A DNA stretch of 64,000 nucleotides from NCBI RefSeq assembly GCF_039696035.1, contig NZ_CP155567.1, forward strand, positions 248,001 through 312,000. The letters are read 5' to 3'. The position numbers were made by a program, and so were the translations under genes. The stretch comes from Microbulbifer sp. SAOS-129_SWC (lineage in GTDB: Bacteria; Pseudomonadota; Gammaproteobacteria; Pseudomonadales; Cellvibrionaceae). The notes below the pieces were generated by a model. The model did no database searches, was not told the origin of the DNA, and saw only the letters and a program-made list of their open reading frames with translations. Each line of letters opens with the position of its first letter. The stretch's first letter is position 1. Positions 51,581 through 61,400 of this stretch are shown piece after piece.

Positions 51581-52951
51581 GTGGCGATTGAACAGGCAAA
51601 AGTCTTCGTAGAAGACCTGCAGCGCGGTATGTTCGTATCCAGGCTCGACCGGCCCTGGACGCGGACACCTTTTGCGCTGCAGGGTTTCTATATTCGTGAC
51701 CTGGAGGAAATCCGCCAGCTGCAGAAGTACTGCCGGTTCGTGTATGTGGATGTGGTCAAGACGGTCGGCGATGCCGGTGTGCAGCTGCGCCGGATCACCC
51801 GCGCCGCCAAAGAGCAGCCGACCTTCGGTGCCGCACCGGGCAAACGCCGTGGTCGCGAAGCCGCAGCCATTCCGTGCCGTCCGGTACAGATCTCCCACCA
51901 AGCCTACCCCGCTCCGCAGCCGGCCCAGCGTGAGGCCGCCAAGGCGCGCCAGCTCTACCAGCAGATTGCCAAGGGCATGCGCGACGTGCTGGTGCAGGTG
52001 CGCAGCGATCGGCCGCTGCCGATGCAGCAGATTAATCGGGCGGTGGAAGGGCTGGTGGACAGCGTACTGCGCAGCCCCGACGCTTTCGCCTGGCTGGCAC
52101 GAGTACGGGAAAAAGACGAATACACGTTCAGTCACTCCATGCGCGCCAGTATCTGGGCGCTGCTGTTCGGTCGCCATATCGGCCTGCGCCGCCACGAGTT
52201 GATGCAGCTGGGTGTGGCAACCCTGCTGAAAGATGTCGGCAAGTTGAAACTGCCGGAGGCCGTGTTGCGCGCGGTCAAGCGGGATCCTCGTGCGGAGCTC
52301 GAGTACCGCAAGTTCGTCGGCTACAGCGTGCAAATGCTCGAAGAGGATCCGCACATAGATCCGCAGGTGATCAATATCGTGCGCTGCCACCGCGAACAGC
52401 ATGACGGCAGCGGTTATCCGCGCGGCCTGCGCGGTGACAAGATCCCGGTGCTGGCGCGGATGTGCGGCATCGTGACGGTCTATGACGAGAGCACCAATCC
52501 GCGCGGAGTCAGCTATCCGGTAGCGCCGTCGCGAGCGGTGGCGCAGCTATACGATCTCCGTGGCGTTACTTTTCACGAGCAGCTGGTGGTGGAATTTATC
52601 CAGGCCATCGGCCTCTATCCCACCGGGACCCAGGTGGAAATGTCCACCGGTGAGGTGGGCGTGGTGGTCGAGCAGACCCACGAGCGACGCCTGAAGCCGC
52701 GGGTGATGGTGGTGCTGGACCGCGACAAGCAGCTGCTGCCGGAGCCGCGCCTGCTGGATCTGGCCGCCGACGACGACAGCAAGCAGAAGCTGATCGAGCG
52801 CGGCAAGCTGCCTCCGCAGAGCAAGATCACCATCCTCAAGGACATCGAGCCGGGCCGCTTCCCGCAGGTCGACGTGGCGGGGATTCGCGACAATTACCTG
52901 TTCAAAGCGCAGCGAATGCCTTCCATTCTGTCGCGACTGATCGGGCGCTGA
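51581..52951 (+). CDS. HD-GYP-type protein with degenerate metal-binding motif
   Basis: Protein of 456 residues from GTG 51581, giving VAIEQAKVFVEDLQRGMFV, the usual start of DUF3391 proteins; the frame is open back to 51461 but that part looks non-coding. N-terminal DUF3391 (about 1-130), then an HD-GYP domain. Key ligands differ: His185 is kept (FSHSMRAS), but the HD pair of HDIGK is Lys217-Asp218 (LLKDVGK), and HHExxDGxGYP is HREQHDGSGYP (270-280) with Arg271. Active HD-GYP enzymes hydrolyse cyclic di-GMP; this one may bind but not cleave. Confidence 0.85.
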   Translation: MAIEQAKVFVEDLQRGMFVSRLDRPWTRTPFALQGFYIRDLEEIRQLQKYCRFVYVDVVKTVGDAGVQLRRITRAAKEQPTFGAAPGKRRGREAAAIPCRPVQISHQAYPAPQPAQREAAKARQLYQQIAKGMRDVLVQVRSDRPLPMQQINRAVEGLVDSVLRSPDAFAWLARVREKDEYTFSHSMRASIWALLFGRHIGLRRHELMQLGVATLLKDVGKLKLPEAVLRAVKRDPRAELEYRKFVGYSVQMLEEDPHIDPQVINIVRCHREQHDGSGYPRGLRGDKIPVLARMCGIVTVYDESTNPRGVSYPVAPSRAVAQLYDLRGVTFHEQLVVEFIQAIGLYPTGTQVEMSTGEVGVVVEQTHERRLKPRVMVVLDRDKQLLPEPRLLDLAADDDSKQKLIERGKLPPQSKITILKDIEPGRFPQVDVAGIRDNYLFKAQRMPSILSRLIGR

Positions 52952-52968
52952 GCGACTTCTCTTCCCCG

Positions 52969-54186
52969 TTACACTGCATTTCCTTCCCTGTCTGCGCGTC
53001 GCTGCGGCCGCGCCATCAGTGCCAATAGCGCACACAGCAGTACCAATCCGGCCAATGATCCCGCCAGCGCACTGACGCTGATACCACCATCCAGCAGCAC
53101 CCCCGCGAGTAACGGCGACACCGCCGTCGACAGCACCATGGCCGCCTGCGACAGGGAACGAATGGCGCCGAGATGGCGGCTGCCATAGCGCTCCGGCCAC
53201 AGGGCGCCCCCGGCGGTGCCGGTGCCGGCCTGGGTGATGCCGAGCAGCGCCAGGTAGGCGTAGGGCACCCATGCGCCGTGGCAGAGGGCCAGCAACAGCA
53301 GGCCGGCGACCATCGGCAGCAGCGCCAGTGGCAAGCTGCGCTGGGCGCCGAAGCGATCCACCAGGCCGCCGGCCAGAAACAGCATCAGCAGGTGGCCCGC
53401 CGCGTAGCCGCCGAAGGCGCCGGCCATCAGGGTCAGCGACCAGCCGCGGCTGTCACCGATGGCGCCCTGGTGGAACAGCACTGCGGTGACCACGAACGGA
53501 GTCATCAGCGCGGCGGGCAGCAGCAGGTAGAAACCCGGGTCGCGCAGTACCTGGGCGCGGGTGAAGTCGTCGTCACGGCCGAATGTTGTCGCGGATGCCG
53601 CGCTGCCGTGTGTTGGGGTGCGCGCCAGCAGCAGCAGGCCGGGCAGTACCACCAGGAGCAGTACTATCGCGGCGGCGACCCAGGCACTGCGCCAGCCGCT
53701 CCAGTGGATCAGCTGTGCGCCGGCGCTGGGCAGCAGCGCTTCCGCCAGCGGAAAGCCCAGCGCCGCCAGGGCGATGACTTTGCCGCGGTTATCGCTGAAG
53801 TAGCGCCCGGCGGTGGTCATGCCCAGGTGGGTCATAAAACCCTGGCCGAAAAAGCGCAGTAGGAAAAACCCCGGCAGCAACATCCAGCCGCTCTGCGCGG
53901 CGGCCAGCAGCAGGCAGGCCGCGGCCAGTAAAGTGACCGCCAGCGCGGTGATACGGCGCAGCGGCCAGCGATCCACGAGCCCGCCGCAAACCAGCAGCAA
54001 CGCGGCGGAGGCCAGGGTGGCGCCGCTGTAAGTGGCGCCGTACTGGGCGTTGCTGAGCTGGAATTCGCTGCGCAGGGCGCTGCCGAAAATGGAGACAAAA
54101 AAGGTCTGCCCGAAGCCGGAGGCGGCGACGGCGAACAGGGCGTAGAACGCGAGGTTGGCGTTGGGGCGAATAAAGCTGGGTAACAT
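52969..54186 (-). CDS. Major facilitator superfamily transporter
   Basis: Inner-membrane protein of 405 residues with about twelve hydrophobic segments in two halves. The MFS loop motif is GGLVDRWPLRRI after TM2, with an equivalent GGLVDRFGAQRS in the second half. A hydrophilic central loop (about 195-220) separates the halves. Substrate unknown; the similarity is of the general CynX/NarK-like exporter type. Start ATG 54186. No dedicated partner genes nearby. Confidence 0.85.
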   Translation of the reverse strand: MLPSFIRPNANLAFYALFAVAASGFGQTFFVSIFGSALRSEFQLSNAQYGATYSGATLASAALLLVCGGLVDRWPLRRITALAVTLLAAACLLLAAAQSGWMLLPGFFLLRFFGQGFMTHLGMTTAGRYFSDNRGKVIALAALGFPLAEALLPSAGAQLIHWSGWRSAWVAAAIVLLLVVLPGLLLLARTPTHGSAASATTFGRDDDFTRAQVLRDPGFYLLLPAALMTPFVVTAVLFHQGAIGDSRGWSLTLMAGAFGGYAAGHLLMLFLAGGLVDRFGAQRSLPLALLPMVAGLLLLALCHGAWVPYAYLALLGITQAGTGTAGGALWPERYGSRHLGAIRSLSQAAMVLSTAVSPLLAGVLLDGGISVSALAGSLAGLVLLCALLALMARPQRRADREGNAV

Positions 54187-54226
54187 GCGGCTGACTGGTT
54201 GTCGGTGGCGGGCGTAGTGGCTAACA

Positions 54227-54253
54227 CCGGGGCGAACACAAGGTTCGCCCCGG
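54227..54253 (-). terminator. Hairpin after psd
   Basis: Perfect 11-bp stem (54227-54237 with 54243-54253) right behind the psd stop on the minus strand. No T-run, so moderate confidence. Confidence 0.5.
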
Positions 54254-54258
54254 GGCGG

Positions 54259-55122
54259 TTATTGCTCGGCAGTCAGAATATCGCCGAAGTGCTTGCCCAT
54301 TTTGGTCGAGGATTCGGCACCGAGGGATTCCGCCCAGCGCACCTGGTCGGCCCCGAACAGCATGATCACGGTGGAGCCGAGCTTGAAGCGACCCATCTCT
54401 TCGCCTTTTTCCAGCTCGATCGGCTTGCTGTCCCGGTATTCGGTGGTGCGCACGCGGCGCTTGTGCGGCGTCACCAGGCCGGCCCAGACGGTTTCGATGC
54501 TGGCGACGATCATGGCGCCGACCAGGATCACGGCCATGGGGCCGGCGGCGGTATCGAAGATGCACACGACGCGCTCGTTGCGCGAGAACAGTCGCGGTAC
54601 TGTCTCTGCGGTGACGGTATTGACCGAGAACAGCTGTCCCGGGACATACGTCATGCTGCGCAGGGTGCCGGCGATCGGCATATGTACGCGGTGGTAGTCC
54701 TTCGGCGACAGGTACACGGTGGCGAAGTGGCCGCCGGTAAACTGCGCGGCGGTCTGCGGATCACCACCGACCAGCTCCAGTAGGCTGAAGTCGTGGCCCT
54801 TGGCCTGGAAAATGCGGCCGTTGTGGATTTCTCCCAGCTGGCTGATGGCGCCGTCCGCCGGGCAGGCGATGGTGTGGTCGCCATCGACAATCGGGCGCAC
54901 ACCGTCTTTCAGTGCGCGGGTAAAAAAGTCGTTGAACGTGGCGTAGGCAGTGCAGTCGCTCTCCTGCGCCTCGTCCATATCCACAGCGTATTTGTCGACG
55001 AACCAGCGGGTGAACGGATCCTTGATCGACTTGATACGGGTTTCCGCCAGCCAGCCCGCGGCGCGGGACAGGGCGCGTTGCGGGGTCAGGTATTGCAGTG
55101 CGGCAAAGAGTTTTGGGTGCAT
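54259..55122 (-). CDS. psd: Phosphatidylserine decarboxylase proenzyme
   Basis: Makes phosphatidylethanolamine at the inner membrane. Protein of 287 residues from ATG 55122. The self-cleavage motif LGST near residue 253 yields the pyruvoyl group; [10 protein letters not shown] carries the catalytic His. A longer frame upstream runs through the palindromic repeat and is not used. Confidence 0.96.
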   Translation of the reverse strand: MHPKLFAALQYLTPQRALSRAAGWLAETRIKSIKDPFTRWFVDKYAVDMDEAQESDCTAYATFNDFFTRALKDGVRPIVDGDHTIACPADGAISQLGEIHNGRIFQAKGHDFSLLELVGGDPQTAAQFTGGHFATVYLSPKDYHRVHMPIAGTLRSMTYVPGQLFSVNTVTAETVPRLFSRNERVVCIFDTAAGPMAVILVGAMIVASIETVWAGLVTPHKRRVRTTEYRDSKPIELEKGEEMGRFKLGSTVIMLFGADQVRWAESLGAESSTKMGKHFGDILTAEQ

Positions 55123-55177
55123 AGAGTTATTTCTGGTTGTGTGAATCCGTGAGTGCGGGCCATCGGCTGACGTGCCG

Positions 55178-55285
55178 GGTCGGGTGGGGCGCCGCTTTCC
55201 GGGACACGCCGTGAATACATCCCTGTAGGCTCGTAATCGGCATCCATGCTTCATACGGTCCCGGAAAGCGGCACCCCACCCGACC
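55178..55285 (+). repeat. Structured repeat family 1, copy A
   Basis: 28-nt arms (55178-55205 and 55258-55285) complementary except at one position, enclosing a 52-nt conserved core (55206-55257). Core hairpins are TACATCCCTGTA and GCATCCATGC. Located between rhdA and psd. Confidence 0.88.
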
Positions 55286-55324
55286 TTTAGACTTCTGTGG
55301 AGCAGCCCGCGAAGCTCCAGTCTT

Positions 55325-56119
55325 TTACTGCTCCACCGGCGTATCCGGCAGATTGCCCCACTCACTCCAGGAGCCGGGATAGGCGCGGATATCGAAGCCG
55401 AGTGACTTGCCCACCAGCCAGGTAAAGCCGGAGCGGTGGTGGCTCTGGCAGTGGGTGACAATCTTGTGCCGGTCGTCGATGCCGAGTTTGGCGAGGAATT
55501 CACGCGCGTCGGTGCGGATACGCAGGTCGCGCTGCGGGTCCATCAGCTGGGTCCACTCGCAATTGATCGCACCGGGGATATGCCCGGCCTTCATCGCCGC
55601 GACCCGCTCGCCGGTGTATTCCTGCGGCGAGCGCGCATCCCAGACGAGGAAGTCCTGGTCTTCCAGATGCTGCAGGATTTCTTCGGCGTCCATGGCCGGG
55701 GCCGGATTGATGGCGATGTCGATTTCGCTCGGCACTGGCTCGACCGCGTCGGTGGACAGCGGCAGGCCGGCGGCGCGCCAGGCGTGCATGCCGCCGTTCA
55801 AGTAGCTGTAATTCCTGTGGCCGATCACTTCCAGCGTCCACAGCAGGCGCCCGGCCCAGCCGCCACCCTCGTCGTCGCAGGCGACCACATGGTGTTCCGG
55901 CTTCAGGCCGATGGCGCGAAATACCTGGGTCAGGCGTTCGACGCTGGGCAGTTTGCCCGGTGCCGGCGGTGTGCCGGCCATCAGTGCCTGGAATGGCAGG
56001 TGGATGGCGCCGGGAATATGGCCAGCGGCATAGTTCTGCGGCGTGCTCAGGTCGACGACCAGCAGCTCCTCGTGCTCGAGCTGCGCAGCCAGCGCTTCCG
56101 GTTCGATAATCAAATCCAA
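55325..56119 (-). CDS. rhdA: Thiosulfate sulfurtransferase (rhodanese) RhdA
   Basis: Two-domain rhodanese of 264 residues. The inactive N-terminal domain has [11 protein letters not shown]; the catalytic loop of the C-terminal domain is CQSHHRSG, close to CQTHHRS of Azotobacter RhdA. Transfers sulfane sulfur from thiosulfate to an acceptor. The start is TTG 56119, with GGAG seven bases upstream. Lies upstream of psd, as in Pseudomonas. Confidence 0.9.
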   Translation of the reverse strand: MDLIIEPEALAAQLEHEELLVVDLSTPQNYAAGHIPGAIHLPFQALMAGTPPAPGKLPSVERLTQVFRAIGLKPEHHVVACDDEGGGWAGRLLWTLEVIGHRNYSYLNGGMHAWRAAGLPLSTDAVEPVPSEIDIAINPAPAMDAEEILQHLEDQDFLVWDARSPQEYTGERVAAMKAGHIPGAINCEWTQLMDPQRDLRIRTDAREFLAKLGIDDRHKIVTHCQSHHRSGFTWLVGKSLGFDIRAYPGSWSEWGNLPDTPVEQ

Positions 56120-56164
56120 ATCAGTTCTCCGATTCCAGGCGGTATAGCTGCCGGTAACAACGCA

Positions 56165-57199
56165 TCAACCTTCCAGGTCGATACTGTTGCGCAGGTGCAG
56201 AAAGCTGTTCATGCGCCGCTCGCTGATATCGCCTTTGGCCAGCGCTTCCTTGATGGCACAGCCGGGCTCATTCTGGTGGCGGCAGTCGCGAAAACGGCAG
56301 TGGCCGATAAACGGTCGGAACTCGACGAAGCCCTCGAGCAGCGCTTGCTCGTCCATATGCCACAGGCCGAATTCGCGGATGCCGGGGGAGTCTATCAGAT
56401 CGCCGCCGCTGGGCAGGTGAAAGAGTTCCGCGGCGGTGGTGGTGTGGGTGCCCTTCTGGGTGGCCTCCGACAGCGCACCGGTGCGGGCGCCGGCGGACGG
56501 CAGCAGCGCGTTGACCAGTGATGATTTCCCCACGCCGGACTGGCCGACGAACACGCTGGTGCCCTGCGCCAGGGTCTCAAGCAGTTGCGGCAGTCCTTCG
56601 CCGGTCTTGGTCGACAAGCGCAGCACCGGGTAGCCGAGCTCGGGATAGGGCGTCAGCAGGTCATCAAGGGCGGCGCGGTTGCGGTCGTCGATCAGGTCGG
56701 TTTTGTTGAGCAGCAGCAGCGGGTGGATACCGGTGGTTTCGGCGGCGACCAGGTAGCGGTCGATGGCGTTGGCGAACGGCTCCGGGTAGGGCGCGATAAC
56801 AATGACGATACGATCGATATTGGCGGCGACGGTTTTCAAGTCGCCGTAGCGGTCCGGGCGCTGCAGTTCCGAGTGGCGCTCGAGACGCGCGCCGACCACG
56901 CCGGTGCCGCCACTGCCCTCGCCGGTGGCGGGGCTCCAGGCGACACGGTCACCGGTGACCAGGGTGTCGATATTGGCGCGCAGGTGGCAGCGCTGGCGCA
57001 GTGCCGGGTCTCGATCGCTCTCCACCAGTACCTGGGTGCCGTAGTTAGCGATCACCAGCCCGGTCTGCTCCGGCCCGAGATCGCCTTGCTCCAGCGATTC
57101 CTCGGCGCCGTGCGCGCGTTTGCGGGCGCGGGCTTCGCGCTCCTGCTGGATCTTGTCGACACGCCATTGCTGGCGGCGGTTTAGTTTGCGTTTGGCCAT
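56165..57199 (-). CDS. rsgA: Ribosome small subunit-dependent GTPase RsgA
   Basis: Late 30S assembly factor of 344 residues from ATG 57199 ([14 protein letters not shown]). OB-fold, then a circularly permuted GTPase: LLNKTD (G4), [10 protein letters not shown] (G1), DSPGIREFG (G3). The zinc site is [14 protein letters not shown]. Divergent from orn. Confidence 0.96.
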   Translation of the reverse strand: MAKRKLNRRQQWRVDKIQQEREARARKRAHGAEESLEQGDLGPEQTGLVIANYGTQVLVESDRDPALRQRCHLRANIDTLVTGDRVAWSPATGEGSGGTGVVGARLERHSELQRPDRYGDLKTVAANIDRIVIVIAPYPEPFANAIDRYLVAAETTGIHPLLLLNKTDLIDDRNRAALDDLLTPYPELGYPVLRLSTKTGEGLPQLLETLAQGTSVFVGQSGVGKSSLVNALLPSAGARTGALSEATQKGTHTTTAAELFHLPSGGDLIDSPGIREFGLWHMDEQALLEGFVEFRPFIGHCRFRDCRHQNEPGCAIKEALAKGDISERRMNSFLHLRNSIDLEG

Positions 57200-57286
57200 T
57201 CGGGGACTCACGGGCAATTCGCGGCGGATTATAGCCATTGCCGGGTAGTTGCGGTAACTTGCCTCGAAACCTTAAGGAGACCAGCC

Positions 57287-57826
57287 GTGGATCAGAACAA
57301 CCTGATCTGGATCGATCTGGAGATGACCGGTCTCGATCCGGACAAAGAACGCATCATCGAGATCGCGACCATCGTTACCGACTCGAAGCTCAATATCCTC
57401 GCCGAGGGGCCCAATCTGGTGGTGCACCAGAGCGATACACTATTGAACGCGATGGACGACTGGAATACCGAGCAGCACGGTGGCTCGGGGCTGGTCAAGC
57501 GGGTGCGCGAGTCGACCATCACCGAGCGGGAGGCCGAGCGCGAGACCATCGAGTTCCTGCAGCAGTGGGTGCCCGAGGGCGCCTCGCCGATCTGCGGCAA
57601 CTCCATCGGCCAGGATCGCCGCTTCCTGGTGCGCTATATGCCCAGGCTGGAGGCCTACTTCCACTACCGCAACCTGGATGTCAGCTCGGTCAAGGAGCTG
57701 GCGCGGCGCTGGCGGCCGGATGTGCTGGAAGGAGTGAAGAAGCACAGCAGCCACCTGGCGCTGGACGATATTCGTGATTCGATCAACGAGCTGAAGCACT
57801 ATCGCGAGCACTTTTTCCGCTTGTAG
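57287..57826 (+). CDS. orn: Oligoribonuclease
   Basis: DEDDh 3'-5' exoribonuclease of 179 residues that degrades dinucleotides, including pGpG from cyclic di-GMP breakdown. Motif I is [10 protein letters not shown]; later motifs are NSIGQDRRF and [14 protein letters not shown]. Start GTG 57287 behind AAGGAGA. Convergent with queG. Confidence 0.97.
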   Translation: MDQNNLIWIDLEMTGLDPDKERIIEIATIVTDSKLNILAEGPNLVVHQSDTLLNAMDDWNTEQHGGSGLVKRVRESTITEREAERETIEFLQQWVPEGASPICGNSIGQDRRFLVRYMPRLEAYFHYRNLDVSSVKELARRWRPDVLEGVKKHSSHLALDDIRDSINELKHYREHFFRL

Positions 57827-57861
57827 CTGGGGGTGCGGTGTTCGCGCTTCGTAAGTGGGGA

Positions 57862-57929
57862 GGCGCAGCGGCGGTCGCCCGGCAAAAAACCTGATCGGTA
57901 AATATTTGCCGGGCGACCGCCACTGCGCC
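57862..57929. repeat. Palindromic repeat family 2, copy 2
   Basis: 25-nt arms (57862-57886 and 57905-57929, one mismatch) around an 18-nt core (57887-57904, AAACCTGATCGGTAAATA). Follows orn by 35 bp, so it can serve as its terminator-like hairpin. Confidence 0.8.
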
Positions 57930-58002
57930 TTTATTGGTCGGAGCATGCTTGAGTGCTCTGATTTGGGGGGCGAAAGGAATACAGAAATTAAATGCCAAGG
58001 GG

Positions 58003-58105
58003 CTGCTTCTGGGGCCTATCTGCGGGACCTTATGAGACAGGGATGTCGATTAGAGCCTACAGGGATGTAAATACGGCGTGTCCCGCAGATAGGCCCCAGA
58101 AGCAG
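58003..58105 (-). repeat. Structured repeat family 1, copy C (inverted)
   Basis: Perfect 26-nt arms (58003-58028 and 58080-58105) around a 51-nt core that is the reverse complement of the core of copies A and B. Core hairpins on the minus strand: TACATCCCTGTA and GACATCCCTGTC. Lies between the convergent orn and queG genes. Confidence 0.88.
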
Positions 58106-58148
58106 GGCCGCCCGAGAGTCACCTTAGGGGGCGGCTCTCAGGCCAGGG

Positions 58149-59255
58149 CTAAATTTCCGACCGCTTGATCTTGCGCTTGCGCCGCCGCCCACTCTTCAAC
58201 CTTTCCAGCGCCCACTCGATATGCTCCGCCACCAGCGGCGTCGCCTGCGGCAGCGCATTCTCCAGCGCTGCGACAATCGCCGGCTCCGGCTCGGCATTGC
58301 CCAGTGCCACCGCCAGATTCCGTTGCCAGCGCTCGTAGCCGATCCGCCGGATCGCCGAGCCCTCGGTCTTGTTTAAGAACTCTGCCTCGCTCCAGCCGAA
58401 CAGCGTCAGCAGTTCGCCATCGTCCAGTCCGTGGCGCGGGTGGAAATCCGGTTCCGCGGTGGGGGTGGCGAACTTGTTCCACGGGCAGATGATCTGGCAG
58501 TCGTCGCAGCCAAACACGCGGTTGCCCATGGGTTCGCGAAATTCTTCCGGTATCGGACCCTTGTTCTCGATCGTCAGGTAGGAGATGCAGCGGCGCGCGT
58601 CCAGCCGGTAGGGGCCGACAAAGGCATCGGTGGGGCAGACCTTCAGGCAGGCACTGCAGTCGCCGCACTGGTTGGCCTGTTCGGATTTATCCACAGGCAG
58701 TGCCAGGTTGGTGTAGATCTCGCCAAGGAAGAACCAGGAGCCGGCGTGGGAGTTGATTACCATGCAGTTCTTACCGATCCAGCCGAGGCCGGCCTTTTCC
58801 GCGAGGGCGCGCTCCATCACCGGCGCGCTGTCGGTAAAGGCGCGGCCGCTGGCGGCGATACCGCGCTCATCGCACCAGGCGTCGATCTGCCTGGCCAGCT
58901 GCGCGAGGCGCTTGCGGATCAGCTTGTGGTAATCGCGCCCGTTGGCGTAGCGGGACACATAGGCCTTGCCGGCATCCTTGAGCACGCGCACAGGTTGCGT
59001 GTCCGGGGGCAGGTAGTCGAGGCGCACGCTGATTGCGCGCAGCGTGCCGGGCTCCAGCAGTTCCGGGTGCCAGCGTTTTTCGCCATGGGCGCCCATCCAC
59101 TCCATGTCGCCGTGATAGCCCGCGGCCAGCCATGCGCGCAGGCGCTCGCCGTGCTCTTGCAGCTGGCAGTCGCTGATACCGATCTGTTGGAAGCCCAGCT
59201 CGCGGCCCCAGGTTTTGATCAGGTCGGCCAGCTCGGCGAGTCTTGTGTCGTTCAT
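58149..59255 (-). CDS. queG: Epoxyqueuosine reductase QueG
   Basis: Cobalamin- and 4Fe-4S-dependent last step of queuosine tRNA modification. Protein of 368 residues from ATG 59255. Cluster motifs are CGDCSACLKVCP and CDDCQIICPWN. Catalytic-region FTDSAPVMERALAEKAG is conserved. The C-terminus is Lys/Arg-rich with HEAT-like helices. Confidence 0.96.
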   Translation of the reverse strand: MNDTRLAELADLIKTWGRELGFQQIGISDCQLQEHGERLRAWLAAGYHGDMEWMGAHGEKRWHPELLEPGTLRAISVRLDYLPPDTQPVRVLKDAGKAYVSRYANGRDYHKLIRKRLAQLARQIDAWCDERGIAASGRAFTDSAPVMERALAEKAGLGWIGKNCMVINSHAGSWFFLGEIYTNLALPVDKSEQANQCGDCSACLKVCPTDAFVGPYRLDARRCISYLTIENKGPIPEEFREPMGNRVFGCDDCQIICPWNKFATPTAEPDFHPRHGLDDGELLTLFGWSEAEFLNKTEGSAIRRIGYERWQRNLAVALGNAEPEPAIVAALENALPQATPLVAEHIEWALERLKSGRRRKRKIKRSEI

Positions 59256-59377
59256 GGTCGCTTCGCGTTGCGGGCGGGGAACAAATTGGGCGCCCGGAAA
59301 GGTATACTTTCCAGTCATCGGCGCGGCGAGCGCGCATTTTGCCACAGATTAAAAATTGACCATACCGCGGGAGTCGC

Positions 59378-60859
59378 ATGGACACGCCTCAACCCCTCTA
59401 CAGTGCCGCCACCGTCCGTGAACTGGATCGGCGCGCCATCGCCGCCCTGAAGATTCCGTCGCTGGCGCTGATGAAGCGCGCCGGGCGCGCCGCCTTCGCC
59501 CAGCTGCAGCAGCGCTGGCCGGAGGTGCGCCGCATCCAGGTGTTCTGCGGCGGTGGCAACAACGGCGGCGACGGCTATGTGATCGCCGCGCTGGCGGCGC
59601 AGAAGCAGATCCCGGTCACTGTCTACGCCTGTGTCGATCCCGGCAAGCTGCAGGGGGACGCCCGCGAGGCGCACGACTACGCGCACCGCGAGGGGGTGCA
59701 TATCGTCACTTCGCTGACCGAGCTGGATGACGCCGACGGCGATACCGTGGCGGTGGATGCACTGCTCGGTACCGGTTTTGCCGGCGAACTGCGCGAGCCG
59801 GTGGCGCACGCGGTGGAGCGCATCAACGCCTGTCCCGGGCCGGTGCTGGCGGTGGATCTGCCGTCCGGCCTGCACGCCGATAGCGGCGCCGCCGCGCACG
59901 CGGTGCAGGCGGACGTCACCGTGACGTTTATCGGCCGCAAGCTGGGTCTCCACTGTGGTCGCGGCCCGGCGCTGTGCGGCGAGGTGGTGTTCGACACGCT
60001 GGGGGCGCCGGAACAGATCTATGCGGATGCAGAAGTGCTGGCGCAACGTTTCGACGGCGCCAGTATCGCGCGCCTGCCCAAGCGCGCCGCCGACAGTTAC
60101 AAGAACCAGTTCGGTCATGTGCTGATCGTCGGTGGCGACAGCGGTACCGGCGGTGCGGCGCTGATGGCGGCGCAGGCAGCCGCGCGCAGCGGCGCCGGGC
60201 TGATCTCGCTGGCCACGCGCCCCGAACACCTGGTGGCGGCGCTGACCCGCTGCCCCGAAGTGATGGCGCACCCGGTGATATCCGGGCAGGAACTGGAGCC
60301 ATTGCTGGACGGCCCCACGGTGATCGCCGCTGGCCCCGGTCTCGGCCGCGCGCCCTGGGGCGAGCAGCTGCTGGCCCGCGCCGGCCGCGCGGCAGTGCCA
60401 CTGGTGCTGGACGCGGATGCGCTGAATATTCTCGCTGGCGGCCGCGTGCTGGCCGGACTCCAGCGCGATGACTGGGTGCTGACGCCCCATGTGGGGGAAG
60501 CGGCGCGACTGCTCGGCTGCGATAGCGCCGAGGTGCTGGCCGATCCGCGTGCGGCGGCGATCGCAGTTCAGCAGAAATTCAGCGGCGTGGTGATATTAAA
60601 AGGGGCCGGCACCGTGATCGCCCACGACGGCGGTGTCGACCTGATCAACAGCGGCAACCCGGGCATGGCGTCCGGCGGCATGGGCGACCTGCTCACCGGT
60701 ATTATCGCGGCGCTGCTCGGCCAGCACCTGAGCCCGCTGCGCGCGGCGCGGCTGGCGGTGTGGCTGCACGGCGAGGCGGGCAACCGCGCCGCCGAAGACG
60801 GCCAGCGCGGTCTGCTGGCCACCGATCTGCTGCCGTGTGTGCGGAGATTGGTCGATTAA
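59378..60859 (+). CDS. nnr: Bifunctional NAD(P)HX epimerase/dehydratase
   Basis: Repairs hydrated NAD(P)H. Protein of 493 residues. The N-terminal YjeF epimerase (about 1-215) has GGGNNGGDGYVIA; the C-terminal ADP-dependent dehydratase (about 230-490) has GGDSGTGGAALMA, LDADALN, NPGMASGGMGDLLTG. Start ATG 59378. The stop overlaps the tsaE ATG by one base. Confidence 0.96.
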   Translation: MDTPQPLYSAATVRELDRRAIAALKIPSLALMKRAGRAAFAQLQQRWPEVRRIQVFCGGGNNGGDGYVIAALAAQKQIPVTVYACVDPGKLQGDAREAHDYAHREGVHIVTSLTELDDADGDTVAVDALLGTGFAGELREPVAHAVERINACPGPVLAVDLPSGLHADSGAAAHAVQADVTVTFIGRKLGLHCGRGPALCGEVVFDTLGAPEQIYADAEVLAQRFDGASIARLPKRAADSYKNQFGHVLIVGGDSGTGGAALMAAQAAARSGAGLISLATRPEHLVAALTRCPEVMAHPVISGQELEPLLDGPTVIAAGPGLGRAPWGEQLLARAGRAAVPLVLDADALNILAGGRVLAGLQRDDWVLTPHVGEAARLLGCDSAEVLADPRAAAIAVQQKFSGVVILKGAGTVIAHDGGVDLINSGNPGMASGGMGDLLTGIIAALLGQHLSPLRAARLAVWLHGEAGNRAAEDGQRGLLATDLLPCVRRLVD

Positions 60860-61353
60860 TGGCAACTGAGTGGAAAACCGAGCTGGCCGATGAGGCAGCC
60901 ACCGTGGCCGCCGGCACCGCGCTCGGCCGTGCCTGTACCGAGCAGGGCATGGCCGCTGGTCTGACCCTGTACCTGTACGGCCAGCTGGGCGCCGGCAAAA
61001 CGACTTTGTGCCGCGGTGTGCTGCGCGCCTTCGGTCACACCGGTGCGGTCAAGAGCCCCACTTATACGCTGGTGGAGCCCTATGACTTTGGCGCCCAGCG
61101 GGTGTTCCACTTCGACCTGTACCGCCTCGGCGACGCCGAGGAACTGGAGTTTATGGGGGTGCGCGACTACTTCGCCCCCGGCTGCCTGAGCCTGGTGGAG
61201 TGGCCGCAGCGCGGCGCCGGTGTGCTGCCCGAGGCGGACCTGGAAGTGGAACTGGATGTGCCGGACAGCGGTCGATTGCTGGTCGCTACCGCGCATTCGG
61301 CGGCCGGCGAGGCGGTGCTTGAATTTGCGCAAAAACTGCTAAAAAGAAATTGA
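60859..61353 (+). CDS. tsaE: tRNA t6A ATPase TsaE
   Basis: ATPase subunit of threonylcarbamoyladenosine formation, 164 residues. P-loop YGQLGAGKTTL, SPTYTLVEPY and FHFDLYRLGDAEELEF are family marks. ATG 60859 shares an A with the nnr stop. An in-frame extension upstream overlaps nnr and is discarded. Confidence 0.96.
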   Translation: MATEWKTELADEAATVAAGTALGRACTEQGMAAGLTLYLYGQLGAGKTTLCRGVLRAFGHTGAVKSPTYTLVEPYDFGAQRVFHFDLYRLGDAEELEFMGVRDYFAPGCLSLVEWPQRGAGVLPEADLEVELDVPDSGRLLVATAHSAAGEAVLEFAQKLLKRN

Positions 61354-61400
61354 TTCCGGCGCAGGGAAGCGTCACAGAATAACCCGAGCGGACTGAAAGC

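Noticed and set aside
55122..55503. N-terminal extension of psd
   Set aside because: The extra codons run through the family 1 repeat; ATG 55122 gives the normal Psd start.
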